From Tubulanus polymorphus (lineage: Eukaryota > Nemertea > Palaeonemertea > Tubulaniformes > Tubulanidae): a DNA stretch of 64,000 nt. The DNA is taken from positions 25,636,001-25,700,000 of the forward strand of contig NC_134025.1 of NCBI RefSeq assembly GCF_964204645.1. Direction: 5' to 3'. This document shows, piece by piece, positions 36,701 through 48,700 of the stretch. The position numbers and the translations under genes were made by a program. The number at the start of each line of letters is the position of its first letter. Position 1 is the stretch's first letter. Under the pieces are notes generated by a model. The model had not been told where the DNA came from. It saw nothing but the letters and a program-made list of their open reading frames with translations, and did not search any database.

Positions 36701-39700
36701 AGTCAATTATGACTGGTTATTACAAGTATAACCTGACTAAGAATAATAAAACGAAACTAAGGCTAGACTTGATTGCTATTGGAATTAATGCTACATTATC
36801 AATTTTATTATTTACGACTTCCTAACAACCAGCTTACAAAAAAACGCAAGCATCAGTACTGAGAGATTTTCAACTGTTTGTATTTTGTTGAGTACTGTTA
36901 CATCTTTGTTTTTGCCAATTGAATGTTCTATCATCGGGAAAAATAGACATTTATATTGATCATAACATAACTGTCAACCTAAAATCGCCGAAAGAGGAAC
37001 GCAGCAACGAGGACATTCCCACGAGAATGCTTTAAAATAAATCTCAGCCAATCTTGTAGAACATTTTCAATCGAAGTCACGGCTTATTATAAACATCGAA
37101 TGAACATCGCAAATTTTTAGCTGTGATTTCGCAGCACTTTTGATCGATGAACTTGTCAGTTGCTTGTGAAATACTTTGCAAACACAAATCCAGTTTTATC
37201 AATAATCATTTTATTTGAAGATTTAATTCTATATGATCCTTTGGTTGTCTTATGGATGCCGATTTGTCAAAGTGAATTGATGGCTTTAAAGTGAAGATAA
37301 TTCATCATTTCGAAAAGTTTTTCGCCTGCAAATTATTTCGATATTCCAGACCTAGTCTTTCAAAATATTGCGAATGAGGAAATTGAAATTTTTTTAACCA
37401 ACACTTTCAACGCTGCGCATCCGTCGAACGCTTTTATATCATTAACGAATACCACTTGTAACTGTGCAAAATTAACTGCCACAACAAGCCACTTATAGCA
37501 AGAGAGAGTCGCTGATTGAACTGATCACAACCAGCAATCACGGTGCACTACTTCAATTCATTCCTCCACTGATATCTAATCTAATTCCGTAGACAGTTTT
37601 AGGGTATGATTTTCTCTTATCGAGACTCGACGCATTGACAACCGAGGGCTAGAGATCATCGTTAGGCTCTATGAAAGATGCGCGCAGATATAACGATCCG
37701 TTTCAATCAATACTTGTAGATGAACGAAAGGGTATTCGTTTCAGGGCAAAAAAATAAATTGGCCGCAATTTTTTTCTTATGCATGTATGAATAGGAAGGG
37801 GTTTAACCATATATGTAAGAATCATTTTCACCACCACCAATGGTACAAATCATTGGTTTTTTTTTAACACAGCGGAAAATGGCATTACCCAATACGGTTT
37901 CGAAAGCTTTCAGCTTTCGGTGATCAGTAGTAAGCACTATATAAGAACCCTTTTCAGACAAGGATTCAGATACCTGATATTCCAGGGATGTTGAACGTGG
38001 TAAATGTCGATATGTCAATAACGCAATAATATCGCTGAAAATAAACATTTCCTGCATATTAGCCCTGTTGTATTAAAAGGTGAACGTTAGTTAGCACTCA
38101 TGAGACCAAAACACCATGGAGACTGCTTCAGAACGTAATGGAGTTTTAACTTTTAATAGCAAATATCCGCCGCATAACTCTGTGACTGCATTAAACCACT
38201 TACAATAAAGCCAACTGGAATGTGTATTGTCGCACTAATGTTATTTTTCAATTTTAGAATATCACGCGTATATGTTAGACTGTGTTTGATCTTGAAATAA
38301 AGAATCGTTCATTTTGATTGATTGATTTAGGTTTGATTTTGTCAAACTGTTTTAATCGATATCTTTCAACATCAACTGACTTTTTCTGTGATCTCGGAGA
38401 AAGATGGGCAAATAAAAAGCAACTATCCTTGTATAAATGTATCGATTTGAATTCCCAAAAAGAAACCCAAACTTTTGAGGCATGCTGGGTGAGGTTTTCA
38501 TCCAAGCGTAATTGATAATGATTATCTGAGACTTAGTTGAAGAAAGATGTCTTGGATTTTGCTGGGTAATTTTCGTAGACCTATTTGAGCAAACTAGGCA
38601 ATAAGTATTCAGTGTATGAGGCTTTACTTGAGTAATACACCATCAGCCTGATCCTTACAATACCAGGTTGTCTGGTAATTGCTGTTATACAACCAACAAG
38701 CGGGCTTTATTAGAATACAAATCAGTCACGAAATCCGGGCGATCAAGACTTCTTATTTTCTTCAAAGCTTCGTGAAATCGACGATGAAGTGTACATCATA
38801 GGAGCAACAGCTACATCGACATGAGCGTACATATACAACTAGAAAACGAGTCCCTGAAGGTTGAACTTCAAAGAGAATGTATAGAAAACAAAGTATGTAT
38901 AGATTATGTATCGAGTGGTAAGACTTAATGGTTGCTATAGTTGAAGTCCTCGTGGAGTCTTGAAAATCTTGTCTTAATAAGAAAAATCTATATGTAACTA
39001 AGTTTTGAATAAGTAGTTAACCTCCAGACAATTCTATCTATAAATGTCACAGCTGCTAACGCTCTCCACATATGGAACAACCTTGGAGTAATCATTTGAA
39101 ATGATTACTCCAAGGAACAACTATGGTGTTCTTAAATAAACTTGAACGTGACTCAGGATTCAACATAGCAACACATACACGTAGTAATCAACGTTAGTTC
39201 ATTACACCATGTTCAATTAATGGAATCCCAACAGTACAGATGCGCGCATTTAATCCATTCCAATTTGTCGTTACCATGATGCTTATCTTTACTAGACCAG
39301 CTCCATGAGTAGCATCTGCTCGTGTCAATTGGTTGACATCGTCACATCTCGTTTCTACCATTTTGAATCGAAAAAAAGACTAATATGAATAGTTAAAAAC
39401 ATCATTATCAGTCGAACTTTGAGAAGAAAATTAACTACCGGTAGAACTAAAAGCACTAGAGCAAAATCACTGATTATTCCATTTATCTGAGCTACAGGGA
39501 CTTCTAAAGCTATTATACCCATAACATTTTGGATAATGACATTAGTGTACAACTCTCAAAGGCATATCAAGTAACCAAATTATCACCAACAACATTAAAT
39601 GAAGCGGGAGGTCTGGTCGATTCTATCAAGGTTTTAGTCTAAGACAAGATTGTCCGATATAATGCTGATGGGAGACTGACCAGTTAACGGACTCTTGATA

Positions 39701-42700
39701 CATTTATAGATAACTATCAGGAAAATAAACAACTGGTTAAAGCAGATCTCATAAAAGGCAGTCGGAAGAGATTATCATGACAAAGTAAAAATCAATTCAG
39801 TTTTTACAAAATGACCACATGCCTTACGTAAACTCCGGACGTTCAACATCAACAATGAGATTTTACAGTCCATGAAATTGAGTCAACGAAATGTCATGCT
39901 GTAATTTCTGCGTTATTTTTGTGCCCTGTGCAATGTTATCATAACTTGTGGAGAAATTTAACTAAACTGAAACTGAAACTGTATAAAAACCAAATCATCA
40001 AGTTATCTAGAAATATCAGTTGAATGTCGTTGACGAAAGACAGCTAACCTTAACAATAGTGGTAGGGATTGAAATTTAAGTTCATCTACCAATGATTCTC
40101 TTAATGAGAAATACCAAACATTCATAGGTTTGTAATTGTAACTGACCAAAGTGTAAACGTATGTATCTTGGAGTCTCAAATGTTTTCGATGAAGGCATAG
40201 ATCAAATCATGAAGTGGTTCTCTTGCTTCCACATATTCAGTACCACGCGTTATATACAAGAAATCAATGTGTCACAAACCGTCGTTCCGCGAAAGACTGC
40301 GGTAGAATCTGAGCGTACAACGTCTTAGTTATCAGATAATCCAACAGATTGAAAGCCAATTTTTTTATGATCGCGTCCATAGATTTCCTCGAGAATCAAT
40401 TTATGATGGAAGCAGCGAATGTAACATAGTACATTATATATAAATATGTAGAAAAGTTCTCATTAGATTCTTGAGAGAACTATAATCAGAATGATTAGGA
40501 GAGGTTAGTTATATTTGACATTTACTGTAGATGGTAATGTGTCACGTCATTCTTTCGTCACTTGTGCAGAATGTAGGATATTATACGTCGAACCTGTAAT
40601 ACTAACACCTTTCTATCGTTGAAAAAAGAGATAATAGCTTCTACCATCAGCTTTGCGGGAGACGCTATATTCCTGCATATCATATGATCATATATATTAT
40701 CATGCCCATCAGCAAAGTACATGTTTTCGAAAACCCGACGGCATTCATAATGTACGATATAAACCAGTTGAGGTAGAGCGTCTCGTGTGTCTGTTACCCG
40801 AGAACATGTTTCATTTCAGAACGGTTCTTGCGAGGGTTTTGAGGTATCATCATTATCAAGTCTAAATACATAAGCCGGAAAAAAGCCGACGAATTAATGT
40901 TTTAATACGAAGACATCTCGTCTTACCTTTTTCACAAGCCTCTCCGGTGTAAGCAGTCAACGAACAATCGCAGATGAATCGATTCCAACCTTCTGCGCAG
41001 ACACCCTTATTTTTGCAGGTCTTACTCTGACATTGGGGTTCCATGGATCGGCAGTATTCGACGACCGCGTTGACATTTTGTTGCCGAGCGTGCAAAGCTA
41101 GATCGACCTTGTCCCCGTTTATTACTAAATCTTCGATACATCCTACGTAGCCGTTTTTCAGGACGGCTGCCCAAACGGAATGCGGGATGGTGTATGCCTC
41201 ACTTTTATCATCGACACCTCCGACGAACATATAACCACCTAAATCTAAACGATCATTGTTTCCTTTTGTGCGATAGATGACCTCATCGCCGTCTACCAAA
41301 ACGGTACCACGTCTTCCTGAATGGCTCAGATGAATGTGATGGGACATGCCGTTGTTAACGATGCCCTTACTAGCCTTCACTTTAACCGTCCCCGAACCCA
41401 AATCTAAGATAACGAACAGATACCCGTCCAAAATCTCCATGGCGAAAAAATCGGACAAACTTTCGGCACCGCTATTGTACATGAGGAGGCAATTTGGTTC
41501 GTTCGTACGGAAGCGGAACTCGATGGTGCCCGAGTAGGATGCTTCCCAGGGTGTGAGTTTGATATATGATTCAGGGGTAGTGAATGTTATCGGTTGAGCT
41601 ATAATCTGCTCGACACACGTATTGAATTGAATATCGCCGTGGGTTTGGATGAGATCATGTTTTTTCTCAGCGAGCATCGTTATGTCAAACTGCAAACTAT
41701 CAGCAGTGTACATCACCTGCAAGTATATACATATAAAGAACATGTTAGAAATATATTTGGGAAGAAGCAATAAATATTTCTGAAAGCGGTGCATAAATAT
41801 TGACCAAATACTACTTGAAACAGAGACCACAGATCAATATGTTCATATGATTTCAATGTTGCCCCACCCTGTCGAATAGACGAAATGATTGAAATGATGA
41901 TAGATATGCACTGTAAACATTTTCTAGGCTTTCAAAAATGAAACAAATTTAAATTGATTCGGTTCATCAATCAGTTACTGGATACTTCTTCGAACAGCAC
42001 GACACAATAAATCAATCCCCAGCGGAATCGCGGTCTTTCTGCCAATTCATTCGCTGTTCTTATTTCGTCACAGTAATTAATGTTGTAACGTACTCATTGA
42101 CAACAATGATAAACTTTTCTCTGTTAGATTATTCACGATTCAAAAACTATTCCATCAAATTCCACGCGATCATACATCATCTTACGCAGGCCACGATCGT
42201 GAATGAAAATTTCCCACAAGAGCCGAGCCTGCTCGGAGAAACCTTCAATCCATTCATTCATACTGGAATTTGCATTTAATTTTACTGATGACGTCATCAA
42301 TGATAGATCATCTTTCCCGGTATTAGAACTGCATACGTTATTATTTAGATCTATCAAAAAAAGTACGGATTGCTAGTGGCAATCAAAACCCTTGCTTTAC
42401 CATCTAAACGATAGACTAGGAAATGAAAGGAAGGCGACACGCTCTGGATGCTGATGATAAATTTCTAAATCTAATTGAACATCGTCTAACTGACAGGTGT
42501 AAAGCATACTTTCCTAAAAAGGAAGATGTTATGTTTTTAAACCCGTGATTTATTTAGCACCAGGAAATGAGACCGTAATTCTCTACGGCCATTCGTCGAC
42601 AAAACAACACATGGTAATGTCTGATTAATGCCTGTCTGGTCGACATCTGTCTTCTAGATGACATGGCGATTTCCTCAAGATTTCTAAATGGTTTCCTCCG

Positions 42701-45700
42701 CAGCATCGGACTGAGAAATCCCATAAGGAAACGTGGTTTCATTAGGGAATTTTGCTCGAAAATTGGGTAGTAGATGTACTTGTTGCCCGCGCGCACTTCT
42801 TCACTGAGATGAAGAGTTGACCACTTCAACGTTCATTACGCGTCTAGCAAACTGCTCATGGTCGTTGTAAGTCACTATTCGTTATTGAATCTTTATGATA
42901 TCGACCATATACCAGCTGACCCAGACTACGATCATGACCATGCTAAGTGGAATTTGGTACCGAAATTAATTTCTGCATAAATAAAATATTGATGCGGTCA
43001 CGCACTCAATAAAAGCTAACTAATCTTTCCGTTGCGAACACTCCTCTTGAGCCCAATTTTCATGTAGTCGATCAGTGTTTTTTTTATTTTTCGCTATCAT
43101 GTCATAAACATGACTCTCTTCGTGTCTTCTCCGTGATTAGATATATATTGGCGATGGAACAGCAAACTTCCATGTGGAACGAAAAGCATGGAACTTGCAA
43201 GTAAACATCTATACCGCATAAGCCCTTAAGATAGATAGATATATCAGTATTTCAAAACTCAATATCTTGATTATTTCATGCTTCGGGATACATATCTGAT
43301 TGATAAAAGGAAAAAGCACGATTGATCGAAAGTATACATAATGTAATTATGGATAAAAAGAGGCAGACAGACAATACATACACCACCAGGTTTTCATATA
43401 AATTAGCTCAACTACATTAATAGATCGCACAGATGCAACGATCCTATCGATCCTAAAGGGTGAATAAAACCTCATCTGAGAGTATATCTCTTAGAATAAA
43501 CGTCACTAAACATGTGTACGCAATAACCCTTTAGAAAAGTGTGAGGTAAATACTGATTGGAAATATCGTAATCCGGGATCCAGTTCCACGGTCCAGTCCT
43601 ACTCGAAATCTAAGACTGAATAGTATTGGTTTGCTAAATATCTTTATGTACCAATGAGTTTAGTCTTAACTGTGAACAAGGCCGCTTATTCTTTCCCATT
43701 TTCCCTGTGCAATCATAAACACCTGAGAATATCTTTTTGTATCCCTCTCAGGATACATCTGAAAAAAATCCTACGCAACATATATGCATTTAACATGAAA
43801 AATATGGATTTCGGAGATGCACACAATGTCAGGTTTGACATGCAGGAAAGGTCTGTTGTTCTATTCAATAAGAACCAATTATCATTTCATTATCATAATA
43901 CGTATGTATACAGCTATTATGGCATCGATACAACAGGAATGCGATGCTTTGTGCCTTGATTTTCCGCCTCGAAATCAATAAATGAATAATGCCCAAACCA
44001 TGTCATCCCTGCTTCCAAAATACAATAAATCCTTCAATTTCGGAGCCTGTCATGTTGGTGATCGATTGCGTGTCTCTGACCAAACGCTGCAATTATAGCA
44101 GGCTGTAGCGGACTATATATTATGGCAAGAATCCTAGCAAAAATAATAGTCACTTGCCTCAGTCAATGCACCACACTATAAAACCTTATTGCACATTACT
44201 CCTTCTCCCTCCAGTTTAAATTCTATGAATTATCAATGAATTATTGTTGTCATTAAAAGTATTCTCTGAGTATGCCTAGCAGCAAACAAGTTTTTTTCAT
44301 GTCAGCATCTAGAAAATAAAAACCCAATAACACTCGATACTGGCAATGAAACGGATTTCCCCTTTAATCTAAATTATAAGATTATCAATCAATAAAAAAT
44401 TTTTATAAAGGATTACCATCCGATTTAATTTGAAATGATCAACTTCAACAATTTGAATCAATTCATTTCGAGGTGTGCTATGTTATAGTATGTAAAATAT
44501 GATGGCAATATTAGTGATCATTAAAATGTAATGTAAATATGTATGCATCTAATATAGACAGCTTTCAATATATCTTGTTCATAACTACCTGTTCAGAGAT
44601 TTATGCTCAAACAACGAAATCATTATAAACCCCCTATGTAAACTTCGCATCGATACACTTGTACATTTTTTGTTTGTTAACCAAAACAATGATTACCTTG
44701 TAATGTTGATCTTCAAATATATTTCCTTTATCAAACCAATATTGCATTGAGAACCACCCATAACCCCGTAGCTTATGGGTATATTTTACAAAAATTCATA
44801 TCATGAGTGTCATATTCATCATGCGCGTCTTTCGATCAAAAAATAGTTTACATGACGTATCAACTTTTCGGTGCTGAGCAATCGCCGGAAGCTGCTCGAG
44901 ATTTCTGACTTTAAACTGATTGATGACCTGTAACTGTCACTAAGCGCAAACTAAATGACCAATATAGAAAAAAATAACCGCCACAAAACAGTCTGCGCGG
45001 AGTGGCGATCTCTGAACCAGTTGGTTAGACACAATCTAATAACGGACTCAAACGAGCCAATGGTTAGCCAACGTGCGTAATGATGAGTGAAAGATTCGAT
45101 CGCGCATTAACAGAAGAAAACAAAAGAACGCGTTGCTTTTTAACGAATTACTGACATTTCAATAACCATCGATACGCACGAACAAAACATTACTTAAGGG
45201 TCTCCGGGTCTACACACCTCGGGTCGAGGAATAGAACATGGCTAAATGTCATATCATCAATTCTAACCTGTCACTTCCATCGAAATAAGGTATAAAGGCA
45301 ATATGTGCGCAGTATTATTGATGCTTGATTTATTCGATAAACATCATAAAAATGTAGTGGCATTTAAAAACCGAACTCGCGCAACTTAATAGGTACTCTC
45401 TTCAGAAATGACTGTTAATACTTCAAATATAATAAATAGCCCGACATCAGGTGAATATATTCACACTGTATTAAGCGTTATCAATCTTTGAATTCATATT
45501 GCTCTCTGGTGTTCGTTGAAACACATGTAAAAGCATGTTGACGTACCATAAAAATGATTCACGTTATTTAGTCAATTAATGATGAAGCTGGGGTTTCTAT
45601 TTTGGAAAATGATCTAAATAATATAGCATCGTGACAAACTCCCCGGTTTATTTTAGTGCCAACCAATCTTCCATAAAGCAAATAGTTAGTTCTTGGATGC

Positions 45701-48700
45701 ATTAACACTCATCCTAAGGGTATCGTATTTACCACGACATTAGAAAGTGCTAGACGTTCCTTGAAGCAAACAATTTGTTATGCTATTAAATCTGAATACG
45801 ATATTTACCCGATTAAACCTCAGAGGTTTCGCCGGGCTACGAATTCTCGTAAATCGAATTAACACAAGAACACGATATAGAGCTTTCGAGAATATTTTCA
45901 AGAGTGTTGACAATGATAACTCGTGAAAATTAGTTCAAGTATTTATGACATAACATCACTCCAGCGTTTTGAAATGAGTGAAAAACGGCAACTCTTCACA
46001 GCAGTATTTCACCATCAAGTGCGGCAGAAATGCACCGCGCGGAATTCATTATCTTTCGAGAAAATGAAAGAATAAATTTTCTCATTCATTTGTTTCGGTT
46101 GCTCAATTTCTTCTGCGCATGCTTTAGCAGACGGCCACCACTGAATGAAATAGAAGACCTTATCATGTGTAACATGCACAAATTAAATACGATCTCCGAT
46201 TGCGAGAATCTGTGTATGGCAATTTACTGTGTGGTTTTAGGCAAAAAAGAAAAACTACGATAAATTGTAAATGCAATGATTTCAGCTCGCTTGATCCTTT
46301 GGGCATGACTGAAATCCGCGCTATTGCTTATTGCAGAAAAAAATGGTATACCCGACCATAAATCTGCTGTGCAAACTGGGTTGATTGTTTCATTTGAGTC
46401 TATCATACCGCTTTCGATTTGAATAGATTTCTTATTTTTCTTATTTATAGTTATTGAACTAGTAATGCATATGATAGTAGTGCATGTAAACATCATATAT
46501 TAGGTTGAATAAGGAATCAAGTGAACTCTGAAAAGAAGTCTGATATTCTGCGTCTGTCGGAAGTTGTTGTAATATGAAATTCTAGAATATAGAAATAATC
46601 AATTGCTTAATCATAGTTATGTATCCTTCAAGTTAGATATCATCAGGAGGTTTGGAGCAAGTTTTACTGTAATAATCAGCTTTTACGATAGGGATTTGTA
46701 AACCGAACCAGATCTCTAGGAATGAATAAAAAAGAGATTGACCGTTACGCGTAGACCAACTTATTATCCACGGGATTACTTGGCTTAATGATGGTTGTGA
46801 GCGAAAATGATAAATTGAAACCTATTTCGAATACCCCCTGCCCTACGCACACACACACACACACACACACACATTCGTAGTACTAATTACAAACTATCTT
46901 TAGGACAGTACCATTTACGCCATTTACGTAGAGATAGGGAAGAAGGCCAGTCCCAATATTTCTGGTTTCCATGGTGATTTCTGTGCAAATCACTAGCTTA
47001 CGACATCTACCGAAAGGGATTTGAATGAGACCAGCTCAGATACAGATGCCATCTATACTATAGAACACGATCACATTTTAGACTCCGCATTCACAGAAGA
47101 TGTCTGACATCTCAAAAAGACTTGAGCGTACCGTAGTCCTATATTGGCATCGTACACCAAACCGATGGTTAGAGAACTAGATAGGCCTACCACGCGCCAA
47201 CACTCGAGATGTTTTCTAAACGTTGCTTGCAATGCTATACAAAGACAAATTTCTTCAATTTCTTCAGTTTCTTCTGGTAGCACGCCACGGTTCTCTACCA
47301 ATCAAGAATTGAGATTGAAAATCGAATGTTGTCTGGGAAACGAAACTACCTTGAGCAAGCAGTTGAAAAAGTTGATTAAACATCGTGCACAAATAAAAAG
47401 GTTTCTCCGCGCGAAGGATATTTGATGTTGGAACCGAAACCTAATCTCAAATAAAACAGTTCGGTTTGGCCAATAACGCCACTTTCCTTCAAGTATTTTT
47501 ATTCGAGTTTACTAAGAAAAATACGTAGAATATCTGTGCGTCAAGTTTATTATTTCAAAATTTTTATTCGAATTTCACTCAGTTTTATTTATGCATATGA
47601 ATCTTAAAAAATATCGGTACTTTAAAAGTTTAGGGATGGACCTGTATGAATAGAATCTTATTTCATTCAATGCAGGGCTTTTTATTAAGCAAATCAATAT
47701 CATATCCTTTTGCCGCAGTAATATTTCTCAGTTATAGCACAAGTAATACATGCTGCTATGGGAAAAAAGACAATGTAAAGAATGAACAGACGAAATAGAG
47801 GAAGCTCAAGTTAAATTTTCCATGTGTGAAATGAAATGACACACTAGACGTAGAAAGGAGGCCAAGGATGACACTGGCATGAATTCCAAGTACAATACTT
47901 CGAAATCGACACATCTTTCAATTGGTGTCTTTTCAAATGTCATCTGTACCTTTATAGTCTTTCATCAACTTGTGTATTTCATCCTAACATTGAGAATCAA
48001 TGGTTACTTGCAAAAGAGTATAGTGTCTCTACATTATCACTAGAAACAAGCTGTGAACTTGATGAATATCTGTACTTGAAAGACGTACCTTTTTCAAACA
48101 GCCTTTGAAGTTGTTTCGCACTGTTGCACCGGGTAATCCTGCAGTGTTTACCGAGCCACCCACTGTCATCACATTGCTGGACAACATTGTATAATCCCCG
48201 GTAGTTGTGCCTTGACTTCGAAATTTATCATCCACGCTGGCAGCGATCTATAACGTACCCAAATAAAAACATATAGAAGCAATCAATGCGAACCGTAAGT
48301 CAAGTCATTCGGACAAATATTATAGTAGTTACCCGAAGGTCATTGCATTTAGTGTAGAATGGAAAAGAACATTGATAAGAATAATCACATGTAGAAGAAT
48401 GAAAAAAAAGTCAAACCTTCCGGAAGTAAGAACAAGTCTTTTTTGTTTTTATGATGCAGATACAAGACGAAGATGTTTTTACGCATTTAGCCTCGTTGTC
48501 ATGGAAATGATCACTTATTTATCGAGGTGATTATCTTATTTTTATAACTGATTGGGGAATTTGTGACATGGCATGTAAAGACTTTCAGTGAACACCTAAT
48601 TAAAACATCCACTCATCAAAAGCTCTCTATATATTTGTCATCCGCCATCTTTATTCACGAGGCTAATTGGCTAGTGTTCTTGATTCTGAACTCAGATGAT

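Larger units (their letters stand above)
31100..40926 (-). other. 34-kb neurexin intron, part proximal to LNS3/EGF2
   Basis: Contains the CpG-richer block at 31310..31520 and a perfect palindrome at 39081..39115. No further exon, RNA gene or transposon was recognised. Open frames such as 37803..38057 (minus) look incidental. Confidence 0.55.

Noticed and set aside
41717-41830. Open frame upstream of the LNS3 exon giving a methionine and a hydrophobic leader-like stretch
   Set aside because: It is in frame only by chance. The stretch ends in a proper TTGCAG acceptor and the upstream LNS2 exon joins at 41716 in matching phase, so it is intron.
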